A stretch of 64,000 nt of DNA from an uncultured Oscillospiraceae bacterium (GCA_947626845.1 CANQTW010000001.1:62001-126000), one strand, 5' to 3'. Positions 7,726-15,933 are shown, counted from the stretch's first letter. Numbers and translations are program-made. The notes: generated by a model not told the origin, from the sequence alone.

Positions 7726-9096
7726 TCATCTGTGGAGGGTGTTTTCGTCAGGCTCTGTCAGGGGCTTTTCGTTGTATTTGGCGTGGAGGAGGGACATGTT
7801 GGGATTCACCCAGCCGGCGCCGTCCTCGAAAAGGGCGGATTCCAGCACCACCACGTAGCTGCTCAGCTCCTGTCTTTCCGCGAAGATCATAAATTCGGCC
7901 TCCTTGCGGATCAGGCCCGCGCCGGGCTTTAGAGGCTCGTAGTAGCCCAACTCCAGACAGTAGTCGTCAAAATCCACCATCACCGGCGCGCCCTCGCTGT
8001 TGTAGGCGTAGAGGCGGAAGGTGAACTCCTCTAAGGGCTTGTCCGACACGTTTCGGGCGTTCAGGATGAGCAGGGGGCCGCCCACCAGGGTCCTCCCCAT
8101 GGAGTAGCCGAGTATCCGCACCGGCGGACTGGCCAGGGCCTCCGCGGCCTGGGCGGAGGCGGCCTCCACCGCGCTGTAATTGCCGATCCGGCCCTGCTCC
8201 GCCTCCGAAAGGGCGTCGTACATGGCCTGGGCGGTCATCAGCTTCTCCCCGCTCTCCCCGTCCAGGGGGTGGCCGGCGATGTTGTCGTCGATGTAGGCGG
8301 TCAGCAGGCGCACCCGCAGGTCCGAAAGGCCGGCGCGGGCCGTCTCCAGCTTCTCCCGATTTCCCACCCGCAGGCGGAGGGTATCGGGGAGGGCGTCATA
8401 GGCCTCCCCGGCAGCTGTGACAGCCTCCGGCGCCCCGTCGGGCACGGCGTCCCCGGTGAGGTCAAAGGCCGCGGCGGCCTCGATCAGCTTCTCCACCGGG
8501 GCCACGTGGGCCTCCAGAAAGGCCCGCTCCGCCGCCGTGAACGCCTCGGCGTTGGGGACCAGCTCCCTCTGGCGGACGGTCAGGGCCTCCAGGGCCGCCT
8601 CCGCCGCCTCGATCTTCTCCCAGGCGGCAAGGCCGGCGGCGGGATCGATCCTGTCGATCAGCTCCTCCGCCTTCCCGGCCATCAGGCTGTCATAGGCCGC
8701 GGCGCTGTCCGTCAGGGTCCGGCTGTTGACCACCAGCGCCCGCTGGCCGCCGGTCAGGGCCTCAAAAGCCTCCTGGGCCGCCGCGACAGCGGGGCCGGAA
8801 CTCTCGTCCACAGGGCCGATCTTCAAAATCAGCGCGTCCACATCCCCGGCCAGCAGGGCGTCATAGGCCGCACGCGCCGCGGTCAGGGTCTCCGCGCCGT
8901 CCAAACGCTTCTTTTCCTTCTCCGTCAGGGCCTCCAGGGCCGCCTCCGCCGCCTGGATATCGCCGCCGCTGTCCCTGGCCACCTGGCCGATGTTGTCTAT
9001 CAGCGCGTCCACCGCCTCCGCCGCCGGACTCTTCCCGCAGGCGCAAAGGCACAGGCTCAGGCTCAGCGCCAGGAGCGCCGCCATGATTTTTCTCAT
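7726..9096 (-). CDS. Lipoprotein with tandem helical repeats, unknown function
   Basis: A 456-residue predicted surface lipoprotein. The signal peptide ends in the lipobox CACG (Cys20). Residues about 25-320 hold four to five repeats of roughly 57 residues with the pattern I-x-A-x3-Y/F-x-AL-x3-Q/K-x3-V-x-N-x3-L-x-A-x3-Y (for example EAFEALTGGQRALVVNS and QAMYDALSEAEQGRIGN). Residues about 320-456 look like a separate beta-rich domain (ILGYSMGRTLVGGPLLILNA). Start ATG 9096 follows AAAGAGGTC. Very Ala/Glu-rich. It is transcribed divergently from the BlaI gene from its own promoter, sharing a 250-nt spacer that contains BlaI-type operators, so co-regulation is possible but unproven. Confidence 0.75.
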   Translation of the reverse strand: MRKIMAALLALSLSLCLCACGKSPAAEAVDALIDNIGQVARDSGGDIQAAEAALEALTEKEKKRLDGAETLTAARAAYDALLAGDVDALILKIGPVDESSGPAVAAAQEAFEALTGGQRALVVNSRTLTDSAAAYDSLMAGKAEELIDRIDPAAGLAAWEKIEAAEAALEALTVRQRELVPNAEAFTAAERAFLEAHVAPVEKLIEAAAAFDLTGDAVPDGAPEAVTAAGEAYDALPDTLRLRVGNREKLETARAGLSDLRVRLLTAYIDDNIAGHPLDGESGEKLMTAQAMYDALSEAEQGRIGNYSAVEAASAQAAEALASPPVRILGYSMGRTLVGGPLLILNARNVSDKPLEEFTFRLYAYNSEGAPVMVDFDDYCLELGYYEPLKPGAGLIRKEAEFMIFAERQELSSYVVVLESALFEDGAGWVNPNMSLLHAKYNEKPLTEPDENTLHR

Positions 9097-9163
9097 CTGT
9101 TCGACCTCTTTTTATGAATCCGCAAGATACGCGGATTTTATGGTTGTGCATTTTCCATGGGGA

Positions 9164-9192
9164 ATTATAGGCTTTTTCGCCGGATATTTCAA
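9164..9192 (-). promoter_or_regulatory. Sigma-A promoter of the helical-repeat lipoprotein gene
   Basis: Minus-strand TTGAAA (9192-9187), 17-nt spacer, TATAAT (9169-9164), 68 nt before the start codon. Confidence 0.65.
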
Positions 9193-9256
9193 GAGAGAGA
9201 CGGGATTTTCCCGCCATTTGGGGGACTTTTTTGGAAAAAACAAAATTTTTCAAAAA

Positions 9257-9328
9257 ACTACCGCAGTAGTGTTGACAAATCCGCACGACTATGGTAGTAT
9301 GAGTGTGGGCCCAAACTACCATAGTCGT
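9257..9328 (+). promoter_or_regulatory. blaI promoter with three BlaI/MecI-type operators
   Basis: TTGACA (9272-9277), 17 nt, TAGTAT (9295-9300). Three sites carry the ACTAC/GTAGT half-site: ACTACCGCAGTAGT at 9257-9270 abutting the -35, ACGACTATGGTAGT at 9285-9298 covering the -10, and its exact reverse complement ACTACCATAGTCGT at 9315-9328. The last two are 30 bp apart, three helical turns. The arrangement fits autorepression by the BlaI homologue. Confidence 0.8.
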
Positions 9329-9346
9329 GTAAAGGAGCGTGAGCAG

Positions 9347-9706
9347 ATGGACTGCAAGCTTTATGATTCGGAGATCCGCGTGATGAACGTCCTCTGGCGG
9401 GAGGGGGAGGTCACGGCCAAGCACATCTCGGATGTGCTCAAGGACCAGGTGGGCTGGAACATGAACACCACCTACACCCTCATCAAACGGTGCATCGCCA
9501 AGGGGGCCATTGAGCGGCGGGAGCCGAACTTCCTCTGCCGCGCCCTGATCCCCAGGGAGGCCGTGCAGGAGGCGGAGACAAATGAGCTGATCGGGAAGCT
9601 GTACGACGGCGCGCCCGCCAAGCTTTTTGCCGCACTCCTGGGGAAAAAGGCGCTGACGGCGGAGCAGATCGAGAAGCTGAAATCCATTGTGGAGGAGTGG
9701 GAGTAA
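9347..9706 (+). CDS. BlaI/MecI/CopY-family transcriptional repressor
   Basis: A 119-residue winged-helix repressor. The N-terminal domain (about 1-75) is typical: DSEIRVMNVLWREGEVTAKHI, then NTTYTLIKRCIAKGAIERR; the C-terminal helices (about 80-119) form the dimer and contain the region cleaved in the family. Start ATG 9347 follows AAAGGAG with nine bases between; an open frame extends upstream to 8990 but lacks homology. It is followed after 3 nt by the M56 peptidase gene, the standard repressor-sensor pairing, and has ACTAC-type operators over its own promoter. Whether the signal is a beta-lactam is not known. Confidence 0.9.
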   Translation: MDCKLYDSEIRVMNVLWREGEVTAKHISDVLKDQVGWNMNTTYTLIKRCIAKGAIERREPNFLCRALIPREAVQEAETNELIGKLYDGAPAKLFAALLGKKALTAEQIEKLKSIVEEWE

Positions 9707-9709
9707 GCT

Positions 9710-11266
9710 ATGGAGATGACGCTTATGCGGATGAGTCTGGGCGGCGCGGTCCTCATCGCCCTCATCGTCCTGATCCGGTTCGCGGGGCTGAACAGGCTGC
9801 CCAAGCGGCTCTTTCCGGCGCTCTGGTGCCTGGCGCTGCTGCGGCTGCTGACGCCGCTGTCCGTGACCGTCCCGGCGGGTCTGGCGCTCCCCCTCCCGGA
9901 ACGGCCCATGGCGGCGCCCGCGGACACCTCCGCCCCGGTGATCCAGGGCGGGGCCCAGGGCGCGGAGGCGGTCCAGGGGACTGTCAGTCCGTCCCCCAGG
10001 CCGGCGGCATCGCCCTTTTCCGCGCCCCAGGGGGCGAAAAGCTTTCCCCTCCTCCCCACTGTCTGGGCGGCGGTGGGACTGGGGCTGGGGCTGTACTTTG
10101 TCCTCTCGCGGACGCGGTTCCGCCGGGAGCTGAGGACAGCCGTGCCGGTGGAAAATGAGTTCGCCGCCCGGTGGCTGGCGGAGCAAAGGCCCCGCCGCCG
10201 GGTGGAGCTGCGGGAGCTGGTGGGGCTGCCCTCGCCGCTGACCTATGGGATCGTAAGGCCGGTCATCCTTGTTCCGCGGGGATTCGACTGGTCGGACAGG
10301 GGCGGGGCGGAGTATGTCCTGTACCACGAATACACCCATATACGCCGGTTCGACGCGGCGCTGAAGCTTTTGATGGCGGCGGCACTGTGCCTGCACTGGT
10401 TCAACCCGCTGGTGTGGGTGATGTACTTCCTCTTTGACCGAGACCTGGAGCTGGCCTGTGACGAGGCCGTCCTGCGCCGCTTCGGCGCCGACAGGCGGCG
10501 GGACTACGCCGAGACCATCATCGGCATGGAGGAAAAGCGCGCTCTGCCCGCGCCCTTCGGGAGCTTTTTCAGTATGAATACCGCAGAGGAAAGGATACGA
10601 GCGATCATGAAATTCAATAAAAATTCCGTCATCGCCCTGACTCTGGCGCTGATGCTGGTCCTCGTCGGGACCATCACCGTCTTTGCCACGGCGGGCGGCG
10701 GGAATCAAACGCCTGACGAAAAGGATACTGCCGATACCACGGACGCCACGGATACGAACGATACCACCGATAATAACGATACCGCGGACGCCACGGATAC
10801 GAACGATACCGCCGACAATAACGATACCACGGATGCCATCGATACGAGCGACACCACGGACGCCATTGATACGAGCGACGCTGCCGGAAACACCGAGGCC
10901 CGCAGCCCCACCGGCGACACAACCCGTGAGTTCTCCATGGACTGGGCGATAGATCACACCGGGGAGCTTTCTGACCGAGAGCTGATCGTCTTCGCCGCCC
11001 GGTCCGACGGGGCCTACGCCGAGGCCGCGGAGTCCGAGCTGGCTCGGCGGTTCATCGCCGATCCCTACAGGCTTTTGAACGCCCTGGCGGCGGAACAGGA
11101 CGCCAACGTGGACAACGCCGTCTATCTTCTGGCGGGGGAGCTTTACTGGGAGGAGCGCGGCGACGCCCTGGACAGCGTGTCAAAGCCCGCCCTGACAGCC
11201 CAGGAGGTCGCGATCCTGGAGGCCATAACGGAACAGTACAACAAAATCGTGGAGATCAATCAATAG
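9710..11266 (+). CDS. BlaR1/MecR1-like M56 membrane metallopeptidase without a penicillin-binding sensor
   Basis: A 518-residue inner-membrane zinc protease expected to cleave the BlaI partner. Membrane segments lie near residues 10-25, 37-53, 117-135, 224-243 and 307-327. The zinc site is HEYTH (206-210) with the downstream Glu in DLELACDEAV. After the last membrane helix there is no beta-lactam-binding domain; instead an Asp/Thr/Asn tract (about 342-389) encoded by tandem repeats and a small alpha-helical domain of about 120 residues (WAIDHTGELSDRELIVFAAR onward). The extracellular sensor is thus different from classical BlaR1. Gene follows the repressor by 3 nt and ends at a strong terminator. 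Confidence 0.85.
   Translation: MEMTLMRMSLGGAVLIALIVLIRFAGLNRLPKRLFPALWCLALLRLLTPLSVTVPAGLALPLPERPMAAPADTSAPVIQGGAQGAEAVQGTVSPSPRPAASPFSAPQGAKSFPLLPTVWAAVGLGLGLYFVLSRTRFRRELRTAVPVENEFAARWLAEQRPRRRVELRELVGLPSPLTYGIVRPVILVPRGFDWSDRGGAEYVLYHEYTHIRRFDAALKLLMAAALCLHWFNPLVWVMYFLFDRDLELACDEAVLRRFGADRRRDYAETIIGMEEKRALPAPFGSFFSMNTAEERIRAIMKFNKNSVIALTLALMLVLVGTITVFATAGGGNQTPDEKDTADTTDATDTNDTTDNNDTADATDTNDTADNNDTTDAIDTSDTTDAIDTSDAAGNTEARSPTGDTTREFSMDWAIDHTGELSDRELIVFAARSDGAYAEAAESELARRFIADPYRLLNALAAEQDANVDNAVYLLAGELYWEERGDALDSVSKPALTAQEVAILEAITEQYNKIVEINQ
10733..10876 (+). repeat. In-frame tandem repeats inside the BlaR-like gene
   Basis: Two 45-bp units (10733-10777, 10778-10822; DTTDATDTNDTTDNN and DTADATDTNDTADNN) followed by two 27-bp units (10823-10849, 10850-10876; DTTDAIDTS twice). 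All units are multiples of three, so copy number can change without frameshift. Confidence 0.9.
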
Positions 11267-11276
11267 GGCAGCAGAA

Positions 11277-11310
11277 ACGGGCGGGGAAAACCCCGCCCGT
11301 GCTGTTTTTT
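11277..11310 (+). terminator. Terminator of the BlaI/BlaR pair
   Basis: Perfect 10-bp stem ACGGGCGGGG / CCCCGCCCGT, loop AAAA, then GCTGTTTTTT. Confidence 0.9.
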
Positions 11311-11328
11311 CCGGCAAGCCGCGTATGG

Positions 11329-11715
11329 TCATCTCACGCCAAATCTCTGCTTCAGGCCGTCCTGGAGGACTTGAGAGAAGCTGACTCCGGCCCGCTCCCC
11401 AAGCTCATTGAGATAACTGGGTATGGTCACGTTTTTCCTCACGGCACGCATATCGTTGGCGCGGCGGTAGGCGTCAAAATCCACTACCGCAAATACCGCT
11501 AACTCCCCAGCGCCGCACGCTGGGAGAACCGTGGACGCATCCGGCAGCTTCTTTCCCATGTCCTGCATGGTAATCCCCGTGAGGCTTATGGCGTCGGAGG
11601 CCATGGAAATCGCGTCGGCAATGGACGCGCCCTCTGTGTTGATGTCAAAATCAGGAACATAGACTAAATATCCCGTTTCCACAGGCGTCAAAATGATCGG
11701 ATAAGCTGTTTTCAT
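11329..11715 (-). CDS. Solitary HicB-like antitoxin-family protein
   Basis: 128 residues. The N-terminal part (MKTAYPIILTPVETGYLVYVPD, then SIADAISMASDAISL) is the degenerate RNase-H-like HicB domain, and the C-terminal part (VRKNVTIPSYLNELGERAG) is a ribbon-helix-helix or Arc-like DNA-binding domain. Start ATG 11715 is preferred over GTG 11724 because GAGAGG stands eight bases before it. HicB normally pairs with a HicA mRNA interferase of 60-80 residues; I found no HicA-like frame upstream or downstream, so it is an orphan antitoxin or has become a plain regulator. A consensus promoter with a palindrome in its spacer lies directly upstream. Confidence 0.8.
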   Translation of the reverse strand: MKTAYPIILTPVETGYLVYVPDFDINTEGASIADAISMASDAISLTGITMQDMGKKLPDASTVLPACGAGELAVFAVVDFDAYRRANDMRAVRKNVTIPSYLNELGERAGVSFSQVLQDGLKQRFGVR

Positions 11716-11735
11716 TGATATCACCTCTCGCCTAT

Positions 11736-11764
11736 ATCATACGCATAAAATGCGCATATGTCAA
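11736..11764 (-). promoter_or_regulatory. hicB-like promoter with internal palindrome
   Basis: Minus-strand TTGACA (11764-11759), 17 nt, TATGAT (11741-11736). ATACGCAT-AAA-ATGCGCAT at 11739-11757 is an inverted repeat (7 of 8 positions) lying between the two boxes, a natural operator for the ribbon-helix-helix product. Confidence 0.75.
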
Positions 11765-11897
11765 TGAAATATTCTGAAACTATGAAAAAGGCAGCCGCCA
11801 AATGGAAACGAGCAAAAAACAAACCACCCGCCCCTACGAAATGGTTCGGAAAATGTCTGTTTTAATTTAAACTTAATCGGTTTTATTTTTATCTCGT

Positions 11898-11922
11898 AGG
11901 GGAGGGTTCCAAACCCTCCCCT
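11898..11922 (-). terminator. Hairpin after gpmI
   Basis: Perfect stem AGGGGAGGGTT / AACCCTCCCCT six bases past the gpmI stop. The minus strand continues A-rich rather than U-rich, so efficiency is uncertain. Confidence 0.6.
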
Positions 11923-11927
11923 TGGGT

Positions 11928-13454
11928 TCAGTGCTCGATGAGGCTCTTGCCGGTCATCTCGGCGGGCTGGTCGATGCCCATCAGCTCCAGCATAGTGGGG
12001 CAGATGTCCGCCAGACGTCCGTTGTGGAGCTTTGTGCCTTCCGGCGCGCCCACGATGAAGAAGGGCACGGGGTTGGTGGTGTGGGCGGTGTGGGGCTCGC
12101 CGTCCTCGGCGATCATCTTGTCGGCGTTGCCGTGGTCCGCGGTGATGAGGCACACGCCGCCGGCCCGCGTCACGGCGTCCACCACCTTGCCAACGCACTC
12201 GTCCACGGTCTCCACGGCCTTGACGGCGGCGTCAAACACGCCGGTGTGGCCCACCATGTCGCAGTTGGCGAAGTTGAGGATGATGGCGTCGTACTTGCCG
12301 GTCTCGATGCGTTTGACGCACTCGTCCGCCACCTTTCGGGCGCTCATCTCCGGGATCAGGTCGTAGGTGGGGAACTCCTTGGGGGACGGGATCAGGGCAC
12401 GATCCTCGCCGTCGTAGACCTGCTCGGTGCCGCCGTTGAAGAAGAAGGTCACATGGGCGTACTTCTCGGTCTCGGCGATGCGCAGCTGCTTCATGCCGCG
12501 CTGGGCCAGGATCTCGCCGAAAGTGTTCTTCAGGTCCTCCGGCGGGAAGGCCACGGTGACATTGGGCATGGTGGCGTCGTACTGGGTGGTGCAGACGTAC
12601 TTGACGGGGAAGAACCCCTTTTTGCGCTCAAAGCCCTTGAAGTCGGGGTCCACGAAGGTGCGGGTGATCTCACGGGCCCTGTCGGGGCGGAAGTTGGTGA
12701 AGATAACGGAGTCGCCGGGCTTGACGGTGCCCTCCGGAGCGCAGACCGTGGGGACCACGAACTCATCGGTGACGCCGGCGTCGTAGCTGGCCTGCATGGT
12801 GTGGACGGGGTCAAGGTCGATATTCCCCTCGCCGCAGACCATGGCGTTATAGGCCTTCTCCACCCGGTCCCAGCGGTTGTCACGGTCCATGGCGTAGAAG
12901 CGTCCGGCGATGGTGGCGATCTTGCCTACGCCGATCTCAGCGCACTTGGCGACGCACTCCTCGATATACTCCTTGCCGGAGGAGGGGGGCACGTCGCGGC
13001 CATCCATAAAGCAGTGGATGTAGACCTTGTCCATGCCGCGGCGCTTGGCCATCTCCAGGAAGGCCCAGGTGTGGGTATTGTGGCTGTGGACGCCGCCGGG
13101 GGACATGAGGCCCATCAGGTGCAGGGCCCCGCCGGAGGCCTTGGCCGCGTCCATGGCGGCGATATACTCCGGGTTTTCAAAGAAGCTGCCGTCCCGAACG
13201 GCCACAGTGATGCGCAGAAGGCTCTGATACACGATCCTGCCGGCGCCGATGTTGGTGTGGCCCACCTCGGAGTTGCCCATCTGGCCGTCGGGCAGGCCTA
13301 CGTCCTCGCCGCTGGCCTGGAGCTGGCAGATGGGGCTGGAGGCGATGAGCCGGTCCAGGTTGGGCCTTTTGGCCGCGGCGATGGCGTTTATTTTCGGGTC
13401 CGGCTTGTCGATGCCGAAGCCGTCCATGATGATAAGAGTCACGGGTCTTTTCAT
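11928..13454 (-). CDS. gpmI: 2,3-bisphosphoglycerate-independent phosphoglycerate mutase
   Basis: Interconverts 3- and 2-phosphoglycerate using two metal ions (usually manganese) and a phosphoserine intermediate. The 508-residue length is usual. Visible sites: LIIMDGFGI metal Asp at the N-terminus, the nucleophile serine in GQMGNSEVGHTNIGAGR, HCFMDGRDVPP, AGRFYAMDRDNRWDR, NFRPDRAREITR, and the C-terminal metal set NCDMVGHTG and ITADHGNAD. Start ATG 13454 follows AATGGAGGT. It is the last gene of the run trmL-pgk-tpiA-gpmI on the minus strand, but a 246-nt spacer with three hairpins separates it from tpiA. Confidence 0.97.
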   Translation of the reverse strand: MKRPVTLIIMDGFGIDKPDPKINAIAAAKRPNLDRLIASSPICQLQASGEDVGLPDGQMGNSEVGHTNIGAGRIVYQSLLRITVAVRDGSFFENPEYIAAMDAAKASGGALHLMGLMSPGGVHSHNTHTWAFLEMAKRRGMDKVYIHCFMDGRDVPPSSGKEYIEECVAKCAEIGVGKIATIAGRFYAMDRDNRWDRVEKAYNAMVCGEGNIDLDPVHTMQASYDAGVTDEFVVPTVCAPEGTVKPGDSVIFTNFRPDRAREITRTFVDPDFKGFERKKGFFPVKYVCTTQYDATMPNVTVAFPPEDLKNTFGEILAQRGMKQLRIAETEKYAHVTFFFNGGTEQVYDGEDRALIPSPKEFPTYDLIPEMSARKVADECVKRIETGKYDAIILNFANCDMVGHTGVFDAAVKAVETVDECVGKVVDAVTRAGGVCLITADHGNADKMIAEDGEPHTAHTTNPVPFFIVGAPEGTKLHNGRLADICPTMLELMGIDQPAEMTGKSLIEH

Positions 13455-13483
13455 GAGGTTACCTCCATTTCAACTGTGCTAAT

Positions 13484-13585
13484 GGGGCCCCATCGGGCCG
13501 CTGCCCGATGGGGAGAGGAGGAGCGAAGCCTGCGCCTGAGCCCGAATACTTGGAGGGCGAGGTTAAGCGGCTTCCGCGACGACGA
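13484..13585 (+). repeat. Dispersed hairpin element, copy 1
   Basis: Begins GGGGCCCC, then a perfect 11-bp hairpin (13488-13498 with 13503-13513), AGAGGAGGAGCGAAGCC, a central region, and ends GCGGCTTCCGCGACGACGA. From 13521 to 13585 it is identical to copy 2 at 15830-15933; the first hairpin arms differ completely. Oriented opposite to the flanking genes. Confidence 0.85.
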
Positions 13586-13608
13586 GCGTGCGCGCAGGGC
13601 GACGGCAG

Positions 13609-13649
13609 GGGGAAATTTCTGAATTTCGCAAAATTCGGAAATTTTCCCC
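13609..13649. other. Long A/T-rich hairpin next to element copy 1
   Basis: Arms 13609-13626 and 13631-13649 pair over about 18 bp with one bulged base and one G-T pair, loop CGCA. No T-tract follows on either strand, so it is unlikely to be a simple terminator. Confidence 0.6.
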
Positions 13650-13666
13650 ACACGTTCCCTTTGGCA

Positions 13667-13690
13667 TCGAAAGCCCTTTCGGGCTTTCGA
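13667..13690 (-). terminator. Hairpin just after tpiA
   Basis: Perfect 10-bp stem TCGAAAGCCC / GGGCTTTCGA with loop TTTC, ten bases past the tpiA stop and without a U-tract. It may protect or partly end the pgk-tpiA message. Confidence 0.45.
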
Positions 13691-13700
13691 GCCAGTTATT

Positions 13701-14474
13701 TTATTCCTGATTGGCGGCGTTGATGATGGCGGCAAACTTTTCGGGGACAAGGGAGGCCCCGCCGATGAGGCCGCCGTCGATGTCCGGCTGGGAGAGAAGC
13801 TCATAGGCGTTCTTCTCGTTCATGGAGCCGCCGTAGAGGATGGTGGTGGCGCGGGCGGTGCGGGCGCCATAGAGGCCGCGGATGATGGAGCGGATGGTGC
13901 GGTTGACCTCGTTTGCCTGCTCGGCGGTGGCGGTGTTGCCGGTGCCGATGGCCCAGATGGGCTCGTAGGCGATGATGACCTTCCTGATCTGCTCCTCGTT
14001 GACGCCGGCCAGGGCAGCGCGTACCTGATAGTTGATAAGGGACTCGGTGAGGCCAAGCTCCCTCTGACGGGCGCTCTCGCCCACGCAGATGATGGGCTGG
14101 AGGCCCAGCTCAAGGGCGGCCTTGACCTTCTCGTTGACGGTAAGATCTGTCTCGCCAAAATACTGACGGCGCTCGGAGTGGCCGATGATGACGTACTTGA
14201 CCTTCAGATCCCGGAGCATCTCGCCGGACACCTCGCCGGTGTACGCTCCCTTGGGGTGCTCGCTCATGTTCTGCGCGCCTACGGAGATCCGAGCCTCCTT
14301 GAGGTATTTCATCCCCAAGGGCAGGTCCACAAAGGGGGCGCAGATGACGGTCTCACACCAGCGGGCGCGGGGGACCAGGGTCTTCATCTCCTCCGCGAAC
14401 TCGCGGATCTCGGAGGGGAGTTTGTTCATCTTGAAGTTGCCGGCGATGACGGTCTTGCGGTATTTTCTGTTCAT
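13701..14474 (-). CDS. tpiA: Triose-phosphate isomerase
   Basis: Interconverts dihydroxyacetone phosphate and glyceraldehyde-3-phosphate. At 257 residues it is standard. GNFKMN carries the Asn/Lys active-site pair, IIGHSERR the catalytic histidine, AYEPIWAIGTG the catalytic glutamate, and ILYGGSMNEKNA plus DGGLIGGASL the phosphate-gripping loops. Start ATG 14474 lies 17 nt after the pgk stop with GGAGAGGG upstream, so the two are co-transcribed. Confidence 0.98.
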   Translation of the reverse strand: MNRKYRKTVIAGNFKMNKLPSEIREFAEEMKTLVPRARWCETVICAPFVDLPLGMKYLKEARISVGAQNMSEHPKGAYTGEVSGEMLRDLKVKYVIIGHSERRQYFGETDLTVNEKVKAALELGLQPIICVGESARQRELGLTESLINYQVRAALAGVNEEQIRKVIIAYEPIWAIGTGNTATAEQANEVNRTIRSIIRGLYGARTARATTILYGGSMNEKNAYELLSQPDIDGGLIGGASLVPEKFAAIINAANQE

Positions 14475-14491
14475 GACGCTCTGCCCTCTCC

Positions 14492-15772
14492 TTATTTGTC
14501 GAGTAAGCAGGCTACGCCGGGAAGCTCCTTGCCCTCCAGGAACTCAAGGGAGGCGCCGCCGCCGGTGGAGATGTGGGTGATCTTATCGGCAAAGCCCAGC
14601 TGCTCGCAGGCCGCGGCGGAGTCGCCGCCGCCGACGATGGAGATGCAGTCGGACTCGGCCAGCGCGCGGGCCACGGCGATAGTGCCGGCGGCCAGGGTGG
14701 GATTCTCGAAAACGCCCATGGGGCCGTTCCACACCACGGTCTTGGCCTCCATGACGGCCTTGGCGAAGATCTCGCGGGTCTTTTCGCCGATGTCCAGGCC
14801 CATCTTGTCGGCGGGGATGGCCTCACTGGCCACGGTCTCAACGGCAACAGGCCCGTCGATGGGATCAGGGAAGGAGGCGGCCACAACGGTGTCCACAGGC
14901 AGGAGGAGCTTGACGCCCTTTTCCTCGGCCTTGGCCATCATGTCCTTGCAGTAGTCCAGCTTGTCGGTGTCCAGCAGGGAGGTGCCGACGGTATAGCCCT
15001 TGGCGGCCATGAAGGTGTAGGCCATGCCGCCGCCGATGATGAGGGTATCGACCTTCTCAAGAAGATTGGAGATGACATTGAGCTTATCGGAGACCTTGGC
15101 GCCGCCCAGGATGGCGACGAAGGGACGGTCAGGATTGGCAAGGGCCTTGCCCATGACGCCCAGCTCCTTCTCGATGAGGAAGCCGGAGACGGCGGGCAGA
15201 TAGGCGGCGACGCCGGCGGTGGAGGCGTGGGCGCGATGGACGGCGCCGAAGGCGTCGGACACATAGACATCAGCCAGGCTGGCCAGCTCTTTGGCAAACT
15301 CCGGGTCATTCTTCGTCTCACCCTTATTGAAGCGGGTGTTCTGAAGAAGCATGATCTCACCGGGCTTCAGCGCGGCGGCCTTGGCCTTGACGTCGTCATT
15401 CACTACATTGATGTCGCCGGCCAGGATCACTGGCTTACCCAGAAGCTCGGAGAGACGCTTGGCCACGGGCTCCATGCACAGAGCCTCCAGGGACTTGCGC
15501 CACTTGGCCTCGGTCAGCTCCTCAGGGGCCTTGCCCTTCTCGGCCTGCTTCTTGGCCCACTTGTCAAAGCTGGGTTCGGGCTTGCCCAGATGGCTGCAGG
15601 CGATGACGGCGCAGCCCTGCTCCAGCAGATACTTGATGGTGGGGACAGCCGCCACGATGCGCTTGTCGCTGGTGATGACGCCCGCCTTCAGGGGGACGTT
15701 GAAGTCACAGCGAAGAAGGACCTTCTTGCCGGCAAGGTCAATGTCACGGACCGATTTCTTGTTGTAGTTCAT
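14492..15772 (-). CDS. pgk: Phosphoglycerate kinase
   Basis: Makes ATP from 1,3-bisphosphoglycerate. The 426-residue chain is about 30 longer than most bacterial forms because of an insert around residues 65-95 ([20 protein letters not shown]). Conserved features are [10 protein letters not shown], the SHLGKP loop, [11 protein letters not shown], the GGAKVSDKL nucleotide region, the WNGPMGVFE segment and the GGGDSAAA hinge near the C-terminus. Start ATG 15772. The leader upstream contains dispersed element copy 2 in the sense orientation. No gapA is present in this window. Confidence 0.97.
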   Translation of the reverse strand: MNYNKKSVRDIDLAGKKVLLRCDFNVPLKAGVITSDKRIVAAVPTIKYLLEQGCAVIACSHLGKPEPSFDKWAKKQAEKGKAPEELTEAKWRKSLEALCMEPVAKRLSELLGKPVILAGDINVVNDDVKAKAAALKPGEIMLLQNTRFNKGETKNDPEFAKELASLADVYVSDAFGAVHRAHASTAGVAAYLPAVSGFLIEKELGVMGKALANPDRPFVAILGGAKVSDKLNVISNLLEKVDTLIIGGGMAYTFMAAKGYTVGTSLLDTDKLDYCKDMMAKAEEKGVKLLLPVDTVVAASFPDPIDGPVAVETVASEAIPADKMGLDIGEKTREIFAKAVMEAKTVVWNGPMGVFENPTLAAGTIAVARALAESDCISIVGGGDSAAACEQLGFADKITHISTGGGASLEFLEGKELPGVACLLDK

Positions 15773-15829
15773 GTCAATACTCCAATCCTAAAAAATTTTA
15801 TTGATAAACCCATAAAGGGAGAATGCGCA

Positions 15830-15933
15830 TCGTCGTCGCGGAAGCCGCTTAACCTCGCCCTCCAAGTATTCGGGCTCAGGCGCAGGCTTCGCTCCTTCTC
15901 TCCCCGCAAAATCTATGATTTTGCGGGGGCCCC
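15830..15933 (-). repeat. Dispersed hairpin element, copy 2
   Basis: Same order as copy 1 read on the minus strand: GGGGCCCC, a perfect 12-bp hairpin (15928-15917 with 15913-15902, loop ATA), AGAGAAGGAGCGAAGCC, central region, GCGGCTTCCGCGACGACGA. It lies between trmL and pgk in the sense direction. A decayed partial copy sharing GGAGCGAAG and GCCTGAGCC may sit just before it at about 15940-15989. Confidence 0.85.

Noticed and set aside
10733-10876. Tandem repeats considered as a CRISPR-like array
   Set aside because: Units are 45 and 27 bp, abut without spacers, and are in frame inside a coding gene.
8861-10957. A 698-codon open frame on the minus strand across the BlaI/BlaR genes
   Set aside because: It is antisense to well-supported genes and encodes Arg/Gly/His-rich sequence typical of the complementary frame of GC-rich coding DNA.
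11716-11927. A hicA toxin gene next to the HicB-like gene
   Set aside because: No frame of 50 or more codons with HicA features is present upstream, and downstream is a terminator of the opposite operon.
11922-13622. A 566-codon plus-strand frame opposite gpmI
   Set aside because: Mirror frame of gpmI; no ribosome site and composition dominated by Val, His and Gly.
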